Assembly: GCA_003140315.1 (NCBI GenBank)
Contig: PLJS01000250.1
Coordinates: forward strand, 9,305 to 61,057
Direction of reading: 5' to 3'
DNA: 51,753 nucleotides
From: Hyphomicrobiales bacterium
GTDB lineage: Bacteria; Pseudomonadota; Alphaproteobacteria; Rhizobiales; Xanthobacteraceae
Position 1 is the stretch's first letter. Each line of letters begins with the position of its first letter. This document shows, one piece after another, positions 24,876-32,608 of the stretch. The position numbers and the translations under genes are program-made. The notes beneath the pieces were generated by a model. That model made no database searches, was not told where the DNA came from, and saw only the letters and a program-made list of their open reading frames with translations.

Positions 24876-24904
24876 TTGACCCCATTGGGCCGGTCATCTC
24901 ATAT
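24876..24904 (+). promoter_or_regulatory. Weak candidate promoter before the acyl-CoA ligase operon
   Basis: TTGACC at 24876-24881 resembles a -35 box; 17 bases later is TCATAT (24899-24904), a poor -10. This lies in the 290-base gap (24724-25013) before the operon, in which I see no gene and no other clear signal. It would give a leader of about 100 bases. Confidence 0.25.
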
Positions 24905-25013
24905 GCCGCCAACGATTGTCCGCCGGTCAACGGTGGCGGGGCGAACGGTGCGGCGCGATATTTCGGCCGAATTCATGCGGCCGGCATGCGCGCGCTTTAC
25001 GAGGGGAGGCATC

Positions 25014-26993
25014 GTGGCGATCGATGGCGCGGCCGATGCGGACACGTTTCCGAAGCTCCTGATCCATAACGCGGCGGTGCTCGGCGGCCGCACCGCCATG
25101 CGCCACAAGGACCTCGGCATCTGGCAGTCATGGACCTGGTCTGAGATTCTCGAGGAGGTGCGCGCGTTTTCGGTCGGGCTCGCCGAGCTCGGCGTAAAGC
25201 GCGGCGACAAGTTCGCTATCATCGGCGCGAACCGGCCGCGGCTCTATTGGGCGATGTGCGCCGGCCAGGCGCTCGGCGCCGTGCCGGTGCCGATCTATGC
25301 GGATTCGGTCGCCGACGAGATGGCCTATGTGCTGGAGCACGCCGAGGTCACGCTCGCGGTGGCGGAGGACCAAGAGCAGGTCGACAAGGTGCTGTCGATC
25401 TCCGAGCGCACGCCGACGCTGCGTCACATGGTCTATGACGAGCCGCGCGGCCTGCGCGACTACGACCGCACCAGCCTCTCTTGGATCAGCGACGTGCAGA
25501 AGGTCGGGCGCGAGAAGCTCGCCGCCGATCCCGGTTGCCTCGCGCGCTGGGAGGCGGAGGTCGCGGTCGGCAAGGGCAGCGATCTCGCCGTGATCCTCTA
25601 CACCTCCGGCACGACGGGGCGGCCGAAGGGCGTGATGCTCACCTTCGACAACACCATCATCTCGGCGCGCAACGGCAACCTGTTCGACAAGCTCGACGAG
25701 CACGAGGAGACGGTCGCCTATCTGCCGCTCGCCTGGGTCGGCGACCACCTGTTCTCCTATGCGCAGCATTATGTCGCGGGCTTCTGCGTCAATTGCCCCG
25801 AGGCCGGCGAGACGATCATCGAGGACCGCCGCGAGCTCGGCACCACCTACGCGTTCGCGCCGCCGCGCGTGTTCGAGAACATGCTCACGCTCACGATGGT
25901 GCGCATGGAGGACGCGAGCGCGCTCAAGCGCCGCATGTTCCACTTCTTCATCGAGCACGCGCGCAAGTGGGGCGAGAAGATCCTCGACAAGCAGCCGGTG
26001 CCGCTCGGCGCGCGGCTTATCTATTCGCTTGGTGAATTTCTGGTGTACGGCCCGCTGAAGAACCGGTTCGGGCTCTCGCGCATCCGTGTCGGCTACACGG
26101 CGGGCGAGGCGATCGGGCCGGAGATCTTCCGCTTCTATCGCGCGCTCGGCCTCAACCTGAAGCAGCTCTACGGGCAGACCGAAGCATCGGTCTACATCAC
26201 GGCGCAGCCGGACGGCGAGATCTATGCCGACACGGTCGGCAAGCCGAACATCGGCGTCGACGTCAAGATCGCCGAGAACGGCGAGGTGCTGTTCAAGTCG
26301 CCGGGCGTGTTCCAGGGCTACTACAAGGACCCCGAGAAGACCGCCGAGACCAAGACGGCGGACGGCTGGGTGCGCACCGGCGACGCGGGCTTCTTCGATC
26401 CGAAGACCGGCCACCTGAAGATCATCGATCGCGCCAAGGACGTCGGCCGCCTCGCCGACGGCAGCCTGTTCGCGCCGAAATACATCGAGAACAAGCTCAA
26501 GTTCTATCCCAACATCAAGGAGGCGGTCGCGCTCGGCGACAAGCGCGACGATGTCTGCGTGATGTTGAACATCGACATGGTCGCGGTCGGCTCGTGGGCC
26601 GAGCGCAACAACGTCGTGTACGGCTCCTACCAGGAGCTCGCCGGTCATCCGAAGGTCTACGAGATGCTTAGCGTTCATGTCGAAGAGGTGAACAAGTCGC
26701 TGTCCGGAGAGCCCTTGATGGCGGGTTCGCAGATCAAGCGCTTCCTGGTGTTGCACAAGGAGCTCGAAGCCGACGATGGCGAATTGACCCGCACCATGAA
26801 AGTGCGCCGCGGCTTCATCGGCGAGCGCTATGCGGCGCTGGTGCGCGCGCTCTATGACGGCTCGCAGGCGGCCGACATCGCAACCGAGGTGACGTTCGAG
26901 GACGGCCGCAAGGGCACGATTTCGGCGCGTGTCGCGATCCGCGACATGAAGACCTATCCGGTGCCCGGGAAGGCGATGGAGAAGGCGGCGTGA
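25014..26993 (+). CDS. AMP-forming long-chain-type acyl-CoA ligase
   Basis: A 659-residue adenylate-forming enzyme of the FadD/long-chain type. The P-loop is YTSGTTGRPKG, followed by VGYTAGEAIG, YGQTEAS (A5 motif), GWVRTGDAGFFD (A7) and LKIIDRAKD (A8). It activates a carboxylic acid to acyl-CoA through an acyl-AMP. The GTG at 25014 is preferred because GAGGGGAGG lies 4 bases upstream and homologous sequence begins soon after (ADTFPKLLIHNA); the open frame begins at 24855 with no family-like content. It heads the block of liv-type transporter genes, implying that the imported acid is trapped as its CoA ester. The chain-length or aromatic preference cannot be read from sequence. Confidence 0.9.
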   Translation: MAIDGAADADTFPKLLIHNAAVLGGRTAMRHKDLGIWQSWTWSEILEEVRAFSVGLAELGVKRGDKFAIIGANRPRLYWAMCAGQALGAVPVPIYADSVADEMAYVLEHAEVTLAVAEDQEQVDKVLSISERTPTLRHMVYDEPRGLRDYDRTSLSWISDVQKVGREKLAADPGCLARWEAEVAVGKGSDLAVILYTSGTTGRPKGVMLTFDNTIISARNGNLFDKLDEHEETVAYLPLAWVGDHLFSYAQHYVAGFCVNCPEAGETIIEDRRELGTTYAFAPPRVFENMLTLTMVRMEDASALKRRMFHFFIEHARKWGEKILDKQPVPLGARLIYSLGEFLVYGPLKNRFGLSRIRVGYTAGEAIGPEIFRFYRALGLNLKQLYGQTEASVYITAQPDGEIYADTVGKPNIGVDVKIAENGEVLFKSPGVFQGYYKDPEKTAETKTADGWVRTGDAGFFDPKTGHLKIIDRAKDVGRLADGSLFAPKYIENKLKFYPNIKEAVALGDKRDDVCVMLNIDMVAVGSWAERNNVVYGSYQELAGHPKVYEMLSVHVEEVNKSLSGEPLMAGSQIKRFLVLHKELEADDGELTRTMKVRRGFIGERYAALVRALYDGSQAADIATEVTFEDGRKGTISARVAIRDMKTYPVPGKAMEKAA

Positions 26994-27009
26994 GGAGCAC
27001 ACGCTCCGT

Positions 27010-27134
27010 ATACCTCCCCCTAAAAGGGAGAGGTCGGTTCGCGAAGCGAACCGGGTGGGGGTCGCTTTCGAGCTCTGTGGCAATCGCCCCCCCCCCCGCC
27101 GCTTCGCGGCGGACCCTCCCCTTTCAGGGGAGGG
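27010..27134. repeat. Composite palindromic repeat (CCCTCCCC family, copy 3), supplies the livG ribosome-binding site
   Basis: Left unit 27010-27062 (CCTCCCCC...GGGAGAGG, TTCGCGAAGCGAACC, GGGTGGGGG) and right unit 27087-27134 (11 consecutive C at 27087-27097, CCGCCGCTTCGCGGCGG, CCCTCCCCTTTCAGGGGAGGG) are inverted to each other. The final GGGGAGGG is 4-5 bases before the livG ATG, so the repeat itself provides a strong Shine-Dalgarno sequence. That sequence also lies in a hairpin arm. Confidence 0.75.
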
Positions 27135-27138
27135 ATAA

Positions 27139-27939
27139 ATGAGATCTCCCACCGGCAACGAGATCGCGGCCGGCGAGGTAATCCTGGCGGTTGAGAACGT
27201 CTCGCTTGCGTTCGGCGGCGTGAAGGCGGTCTCGGATATCTCCTTCGACATCCGCAAAGGCGAGATCCGCGCGATCATCGGGCCGAACGGCGCCGGCAAG
27301 ACGTCGATGCTCAACGTCATCAACGGCTTCTACACGCCGCAGCAGGGCCGCATCACCTACAAGGGGCAAACGCGCGCGAAGATGCGCCCGCACGAGGCCG
27401 CGATCGGCGGCATCGCGCGCACGTTCCAGAATGTCGCCCTGTTCCGCGGCATGACGGCGCTCGACAACATCATGGCGGGGCGTTCGCTCAAGATGCGCAG
27501 CAATCTGTTCTGGCAGCTCTTGCGCTACGGACCCGCGATGACCGAAGAGGTCGAGCATCGCCGGCGCGTCGAAGACATCATCGAATTCCTTGAGATCGCG
27601 CATATCCGCAAGGTCCCGGTCGGCGTGTTGCCCTACGGCTTGCAGAAGCGCGTCGAGCTCGGCCGCGCGCTCGCGATGGAGCCGGACCTCCTGCTGCTCG
27701 ACGAGCCGATGGCCGGCATGAACCTGGAAGAGAAGGAGGACATGTCGCGCTATATCCTCGACGTGAACAATTTTTACGGCACCACGATCGCGCTGATCGA
27801 GCACGACATGGGCGTGGTGATGGATCTCTCCGACCGCGTCGTCGTGCTCGACTACGGCCGCAAGATCGCAGACGGCACGCCCGACGAGGTGAAGCGCGAC
27901 CGGGCGGTGATCGATGCGTATCTCGGAGTTGCACATTGA
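27139..27939 (+). CDS. livG: ABC transporter ATPase, LivG type
   Basis: A 266-residue ABC ATPase. Walker A is GPNGAGKTS (about residues 52-60), the Q-loop region is ARTFQNVALF, the signature is LPYGLQKRVELGRAL (the LivG variant of LSGGQ), Walker B is LLLLDEPMAGM, and the switch His is in IEHDMG. LivG energises branched-chain amino acid-type importers; in this context, beside acyl-CoA ligases, the substrate may be an organic or aromatic acid instead. It follows the ligase gene after a repeat whose arm acts as the ribosome-binding site. The downstream order livH-livM-livK-livF completes the transporter. Confidence 0.92.
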   Translation: MRSPTGNEIAAGEVILAVENVSLAFGGVKAVSDISFDIRKGEIRAIIGPNGAGKTSMLNVINGFYTPQQGRITYKGQTRAKMRPHEAAIGGIARTFQNVALFRGMTALDNIMAGRSLKMRSNLFWQLLRYGPAMTEEVEHRRRVEDIIEFLEIAHIRKVPVGVLPYGLQKRVELGRALAMEPDLLLLDEPMAGMNLEEKEDMSRYILDVNNFYGTTIALIEHDMGVVMDLSDRVVVLDYGRKIADGTPDEVKRDRAVIDAYLGVAH

Positions 27940-27965
27940 AGAATCTGGCGCACTGAGGACGACCG

Positions 27966-28949
27966 GTGGACATTCTCTACAAGATCTTCATCGACCCGTT
28001 CATGCAGATGGGCCAGGCGCCCGACCTGCTGGTGCAGACATTGTGGGAAGGGCTCGTCGCCGGCGTCCTCTATTCGCTGATCGCGCTCGGTTTCGTGCTG
28101 ATCTTCAAAGCCTCCGGCGTGTTCAACTTCGCCCAAGGCATCATGGTGGTGTTCGCGGCACTGACGCTCGTCGGGCTCTACGCGCTGCTCGGGCGCTGGG
28201 GCCTGCCGGCGGGCCACCTGACGGCCTTTATCGCGCTCGGCCTGACCATCGGGGTGATGTTCGCGCTTGCCGTGGCGGTCGAGCGGCTGATTCTCAGGCC
28301 GCTCGTGAACCAACCCGACATCATCCTGTTCATGGCGACGTTCGGGCTGACCTATCTGCTGATCGGGATGGGGCAGATCGTGTTCGGCGGCGAATCCAAG
28401 GTGATGATCGCCGAGGAGCTCTATCTCCCGCGCGGCGCGATCGACTTCAAGCTGGCCGGCGGCTTCGTGTCGCTGCAGAAGATCGACATCGCGGCAGCGA
28501 TCATTGCGTCCGTCATGGTGGCAACGCTCGCGATCTTCTTCCAGAGGACGCGCATCGGCCGCGCGCTGCGCGCAGTCGCCGACAGCCACATGGCCGCGCT
28601 TTCGGTCGGCATTTCGCTCGAACAGATCTGGGTCGTGGTCTGGTTCGCGGCCGGCATCGTGGCGCTCACCACCGGCATCATGTGGGGCGCGCGCTCGGAA
28701 GTGTCGTTCGCGCTGGAGATCATCGCGCTGAAAGCGCTTCCCGTTCTGATCCTCGGCGGGTTCACGTCGATCCCGGGTGCGATCGTCGGCGGCCTGATCA
28801 TCGGGATCGGCGAGAAGCTCGGCGAATTCTATTGGGGCCCGCTGCTTGGGTCAGGCATCGAGAGCTGGCTCGCCTACGTCATCGCGCTGTTGTTCCTGCT
28901 GTACCGGCCGCAGGGCCTGTTCGGCGAGCGGATCATCGAGCGGATTTGA
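27966..28949 (+). CDS. livH: ABC transporter permease, LivH type
   Basis: A 327-residue inner-membrane permease with about eight hydrophobic segments. Family marks are VAGVLYSLIALGFVLIFKASGVFNFAQG, TRIGRALRAVADSHMAA, and ALPVLILGGFTSIPGAIVGGLIIG. It starts at GTG 27966 with GAGGA a few bases upstream, 26 bases after livG. With LivM it forms the translocation path. Its N-terminal extension (about 25 residues before the first helix) is slightly longer than average for the family. Confidence 0.92.
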   Translation: MDILYKIFIDPFMQMGQAPDLLVQTLWEGLVAGVLYSLIALGFVLIFKASGVFNFAQGIMVVFAALTLVGLYALLGRWGLPAGHLTAFIALGLTIGVMFALAVAVERLILRPLVNQPDIILFMATFGLTYLLIGMGQIVFGGESKVMIAEELYLPRGAIDFKLAGGFVSLQKIDIAAAIIASVMVATLAIFFQRTRIGRALRAVADSHMAALSVGISLEQIWVVVWFAAGIVALTTGIMWGARSEVSFALEIIALKALPVLILGGFTSIPGAIVGGLIIGIGEKLGEFYWGPLLGSGIESWLAYVIALLFLLYRPQGLFGERIIERI

Positions 28950-28956
28950 GGACACG

Positions 28957-30033
28957 ATGCTCTACCGCGAAGCTGGCCAGTACAAGACGAGCTACGCCGC
29001 CGACGAGGCGGTGTTCGCGCTGCGCGAGGACCGCATCGGCCTCATCGTGGTCCTGTTCGTGGCTTTCGTCGTCGTGCCGCTCACCAGCCACGACTTCATG
29101 CTGCAGGCGGTGCTGATCCCGTTCCTGGTTTTTTCGCTCGCCGCGATCGGACTCAACATCCTGACCGGCTATACGGGCCTGATCTCGCTCGGCACCGGCG
29201 CCTTCATGGGGGTCGGCGCGTATGCGTGCTACAAGCTCACCACGCTGTTCCCGAGCGTCAACATCATCGTCTGGGTGATCGCATCGGGTTTCTTCTCGGC
29301 GGCCGTCGGCGTCCTCTTCGGGCTGCCGTCGCTGCGCATCAAGGGCTTTTACCTGGCGGTCGCCACGCTCGCTGCGCAGTTTTTCCTGTCGTGGTGCTTC
29401 ATCCGCGTGCCCTGGCTCTACAACAACAACATCTCCGGCGCGATCGAAGTCCCGACCCGGACCCTGTTCGGCGTTCCCGTCACCGGCGCGACCGCGACCT
29501 CGCTCACGCGTTATTTCGTGGTGCTGACGATCGTCGTCGCGATGACGTGGTTTGCCTCAAACCTCGTCCATGGACGCATCGGGCGCATGTGGATGGCGGT
29601 GCGCGACATGGACCTCGCGGCCGAGCTGATCGGCATCCGCCTCCTGCCGACCAAGCTGCTCGCCTTCGCGATCTCGTCGTTCTACTGCGGCGTTGCCGGC
29701 GCCCTGATGGTGTTCCTGTGGTATGGCGGCGCGGAGTCCGCCGTGTTCGACGTGAACCAGAGCTTCTTCATCCTGTTCATGGTCATCGTCGGCGGGCTCG
29801 GCAGCCTGACCGGCTCGTTCTTCGGCGCCGCGCTGATCTTCATTCTGCCGATCGCGCTGCGCGTGGTCGCGCCGGCGCTCGGCTTGCCGCTGCATCCCTC
29901 GACGGTGGAGCAGCTCCAATATGTGATCGTCGGAGCGCTGATCATCTTCTTCCTGATCGTCGAGCCGAACGGGCTCGCGCGGCTGTGGCAGATCGGAAAG
30001 CAGAAACTGAGGGTGTGGCCTTTTCCGTACTAA
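28957..30033 (+). CDS. livM: ABC transporter permease, LivM type
   Basis: A 358-residue membrane protein with roughly eight to ten hydrophobic segments. Typical sequences are LNILTGYTGLISLGTGAFMGVGAYA, FGLPSLRIKGFYLAVATLA, and VVGGLGSLTGSFFGAA-like sequence near the end (MVIVGGLGSLTGSF). The ATG at 28957 is used, 7 bases after the livH stop, with GAGGACACG upstream; the open frame from 28846 is only livH shadow. It partners LivH. A hairpin follows before livK, perhaps to adjust the amount of permease relative to binding protein. Confidence 0.92.
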   Translation: MLYREAGQYKTSYAADEAVFALREDRIGLIVVLFVAFVVVPLTSHDFMLQAVLIPFLVFSLAAIGLNILTGYTGLISLGTGAFMGVGAYACYKLTTLFPSVNIIVWVIASGFFSAAVGVLFGLPSLRIKGFYLAVATLAAQFFLSWCFIRVPWLYNNNISGAIEVPTRTLFGVPVTGATATSLTRYFVVLTIVVAMTWFASNLVHGRIGRMWMAVRDMDLAAELIGIRLLPTKLLAFAISSFYCGVAGALMVFLWYGGAESAVFDVNQSFFILFMVIVGGLGSLTGSFFGAALIFILPIALRVVAPALGLPLHPSTVEQLQYVIVGALIIFFLIVEPNGLARLWQIGKQKLRVWPFPY

Positions 30034-30055
30034 ACGTGCGAAACTTCACGCAATT

Positions 30056-30086
30056 CCGAGCCGCTTCCGGCGGCCGGTCGGCTCGG
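30056..30086 (+). other. Intercistronic hairpin between livM and livK
   Basis: CCGAGCCG (30056-30063) and CGGCTCGG (30079-30086) form an 8-base-pair stem with a 15-base loop. There is no following T-run, so it is more likely a partial attenuator or an mRNA-stabilising structure than a terminator. It sits in the 126-base gap before the binding-protein gene, which commonly needs higher expression than the permease. Confidence 0.4.
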
Positions 30087-30159
30087 CAAGGCAACTTGTG
30101 GGGCACTCGATTGAAGACCTGCAGCGCGAGCTGCCGGCTAGAATAAAGGGAGAGAAGCA

Positions 30160-31476
30160 ATGCGACTAAAACATCTTCTGTTGGGAACGGCGCTGGCGGT
30201 TGCGGCCGCCATGCCGGCGAGCGCGCAAGAGGGCATCTACATCCCGCTCTTAACCTACCGCACCGGGGCGTTCGCGGTCTCGGGCGCGCCGATCGGCAGC
30301 GGCATGGCCGACTATCTCAACATGCTCAACGAGCGCGACGGCGGCATCGGCGGCGCCAAGCTGATCGTCGAAGAATGCGAGACCGGTTACGACACCAAGA
30401 AAGGTGTCGAATGCTATGAGCAGGTGAAGTCGAAGAATCCGGTCGTCATCAATCCGTACTCGACCGGCATCACGCTGCAGATCATCCCCAAGGCCGGGGT
30501 CGACAAGATTCCGATCCTGTCCATGGCCTATGGTCTCTCGGCCTCGGCCGACGGCAACAACTTCCCCTGGATCTTCAATCCGCCGGCGACCTATTGGGAC
30601 GGCGCGTCCATGTTCGTGAAGTATATCGGCGAGAAGGAGGGCGGCCTCGACAAGCTCAAGGGCAAGAAGGTCGGTCTCGTCTATCTCGACGCGCCGTTCG
30701 GCAAGGAGCCGATCCCGCTGCTGGAGTCGCTGGCGAAGGATTACGGCTTCGAGCTGAAGCTCTATCCGGTCACGGCGTCGGAGGCGCAGAACCAGTCGTC
30801 GCTCTGGCTCAACGTGCGGCGCGACCGCCCGGATTGGATCTACATGCAGGGCTTCGGCGCGATGAACCCGACCGCCGTCAAGGAAGCCATCAAGATCAAC
30901 TATCCGATGGACCACTTCGTCGGCGTGTGGTGGGCCGGCGGCGACGACGACGCGCGTCCGGCGGGTCCGGGCGCCAAAGGGTATCTGGCGCTGAGCTTCA
31001 ACCAAACCGGCACCAATTTCCCCGTGATCCAGGACATCCTCAAATACGTCGTGGACAAGGGTAAGAGCCAGTTGCCAAAGGATAAGGTCGGCGAGACCTT
31101 CTACAATCGCGGCGTGCTGAACTCGATCATCATCGCCGAGGCGATCCGCAACGCGCAGAAGATCACCGGCAAGAAGGTGATCAATGGCGAGGATCTGCGG
31201 CGGGGTCTTGAGACGCTCACCATCACGGCGGCGCGTCTGAAGGAGCTCGGCGCGGAAGGCTTTGCGGCGCCGATGGCGGTGTCGTGCCAGGACCACAACG
31301 GCCACAACGCGGCCTTCATGGCGCAATGGGACGGCACGAAGTGGGTGAAGGCGTCGGACTGGATCGCTCCGCTCAAGGATAAGGTCAATCCGCTGATCGA
31401 TTCAGCCTCGAAGGAATACGTCGGAGCCAACGCCGGTTGGCCGAAGCGCACCGAGCCGTGCGACAAGTCGAGCTGA
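30160..31476 (+). CDS. ABC transporter substrate-binding protein, LivK-like
   Basis: A 438-residue periplasmic binding protein, long for LivK and similar to the variants found beside acyl-CoA ligases. The signal peptide is about residues 1-22 (KHLLLGTALAVAAAMPASA). The mature part has GIYIPLLTYRTGAFAVSG, a pattern of YLNMLNERDGGIGG, LIVEECETGYDTKKGVECYE and later two-lobed type I periplasmic-binding-fold sequence (VGLVYLDAPFGKEPI). GGGAGAG lies upstream of the ATG. The ligand is unknown; the operon points to a carboxylic or aromatic acid more than to a branched-chain amino acid. The C-terminal Cys pairs with earlier Cys only conjecturally. Confidence 0.88.
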   Translation: MRLKHLLLGTALAVAAAMPASAQEGIYIPLLTYRTGAFAVSGAPIGSGMADYLNMLNERDGGIGGAKLIVEECETGYDTKKGVECYEQVKSKNPVVINPYSTGITLQIIPKAGVDKIPILSMAYGLSASADGNNFPWIFNPPATYWDGASMFVKYIGEKEGGLDKLKGKKVGLVYLDAPFGKEPIPLLESLAKDYGFELKLYPVTASEAQNQSSLWLNVRRDRPDWIYMQGFGAMNPTAVKEAIKINYPMDHFVGVWWAGGDDDARPAGPGAKGYLALSFNQTGTNFPVIQDILKYVVDKGKSQLPKDKVGETFYNRGVLNSIIIAEAIRNAQKITGKKVINGEDLRRGLETLTITAARLKELGAEGFAAPMAVSCQDHNGHNAAFMAQWDGTKWVKASDWIAPLKDKVNPLIDSASKEYVGANAGWPKRTEPCDKSS

Positions 31477-31484
31477 TCTTTCTT

Positions 31485-31620
31485 TACCCTCCCCTTGTGG
31501 GGAGGGTCGCTCACCGAGTGTAACGAGGTGAGCGGGGTGGGGGTCGAGCGGCGTTTTCACCCAACGACCCCCACCCCGGCTTGCTTCGCTCGCCGACCCT
31601 TCCCACAAGGGGGAGGGTAG
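31485..31620. repeat. Composite palindromic repeat (CCCTCCCC family, copy 4)
   Basis: Left unit 31485-31545 (TACCCTCCCCTTGTGGGGAG, then a GCTCACC...GGTGAGC stem, GGGGTGGGGGTCG) and right unit 31565-31620 (CGACCCCCACCCCGG, a CTTGCTTCGCTCG stem, CCCACAAGGGGGAGGGTA) are inverted copies. The block fills the livK-livF gap and ends 6 bases before the livF ATG. Confidence 0.75.
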
Positions 31621-31626
31621 GAGCCC

Positions 31627-32472
31627 GTGATGACTGCCACAGCGCACACCACGACCGTCCCCGCTGCGACGGACGCCATTCTCACCGTCACCAACATCGA
31701 GGTGATCTACGATCACGTGATCCTCGTGTTGAAGGGCGTATCGCTCGGCGTGCCGAGGGGCGGCATCGTGGCGCTGCTCGGCGCCAATGGTGCCGGCAAG
31801 ACCACGACACTCAAGGCGATTTCCAACCTGCTGCACTCCGAGCGCGGCGAGGTCACCAAGGGCGCGATCGTGTTCGACGGCGAGGAGGTGCAGGCACGCT
31901 CGCCCAACGAACTCGTGCGGCGCGGCTGCGTCCAGGTGATGGAGGGCCGGCACTGCTTCGGCCATCTCACCATCGAGGAGAATCTCCTGACCGGTGCGTT
32001 CACGCGGCGCGATGGCAAAGCGGCGATCCGTGCCGACCTTGACCTCGTCTATTCGTATTTCCCGCGGCTACAGGAGCGGCGCGCCTCGCTCGCCGGCTAC
32101 ACGTCGGGCGGCGAGCAACAGATGTGCGCGATCGGCCGCGCCCTGATGGCGCGCCCGAAGATGATCCTGCTCGATGAGCCCTCGATGGGGCTCGCGCCGC
32201 AGATCGTGGAGGAAATCTTCCAGATCGTGCGTGACCTCAACGAGAGGGAAGGCGTGTCGTTCCTGCTCGCCGAGCAGAACACGTTCCAGGCGCTCAAATA
32301 CGCCAAGTACGGCTACATCCTGGAGAATGGCCGCGTCGTGATGGATGGCGAGGCCAAGGCGCTGCGCGAGAACGAGGACGTGAAGGAGTTCTACCTCGGC
32401 GTCGCCGAAGGCAAGCGCAAGTCGTTCCGCGACGTGAAGCATTACAAGCGCAGGAAGCGCTGGCTGGCTTAG
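31627..32472 (+). CDS. livF: ABC transporter ATPase, LivF type
   Basis: A 281-residue ABC ATPase. Walker A is GANGAGKTTT, the signature is SGGEQQMCAIGRAL, Walker B is MILLDEPSMGLAP, and the D-loop and LAEQN switch region follow. It begins with an Ala/Thr-rich leader (TATAHTTTVPAATDAI) not seen in most LivF proteins. The ATG at 31627 has TAGGAG upstream, at the edge of the repeat. It completes the transporter begun by livG and precedes a PaaK-like ligase gene. It is separated from livG by the permeases and binding protein, which is a normal arrangement. Confidence 0.92.
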   Translation: MMTATAHTTTVPAATDAILTVTNIEVIYDHVILVLKGVSLGVPRGGIVALLGANGAGKTTTLKAISNLLHSERGEVTKGAIVFDGEEVQARSPNELVRRGCVQVMEGRHCFGHLTIEENLLTGAFTRRDGKAAIRADLDLVYSYFPRLQERRASLAGYTSGGEQQMCAIGRALMARPKMILLDEPSMGLAPQIVEEIFQIVRDLNEREGVSFLLAEQNTFQALKYAKYGYILENGRVVMDGEAKALRENEDVKEFYLGVAEGKRKSFRDVKHYKRRKRWLA

Positions 32473-32475
32473 CCG

Positions 32476-32582
32476 TCACCCAGAGGTGCGAGCGAAGCGA
32501 GCCTCGAAGGGCGACGGCGCTTGTTCGGTGCGTGCGGCCATCCTTCGAGGCCCGGCTTCGCCGGGCGCCTCAGGATGACGAC
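32476..32582. repeat. Inverted-pair REP-like repeat (CATCCTTCGAGG family)
   Basis: Left arm 32476-32518 and right arm 32540-32582 are diverged inverted copies: CCTCGAAGG on the left matches CCTTCGAGG on the right, and GTCACCC matches the reverse complement of GGATGAC. Each arm holds an internal GCGAAGC-type hairpin. It occupies the gap before the PaaK-like gene. The sequence type is familiar from Rhizobiales intergenic regions. Confidence 0.75.
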
Positions 32583-32608
32583 GTTGTGTGTTCCGCGAAG
32601 GCATGGCC

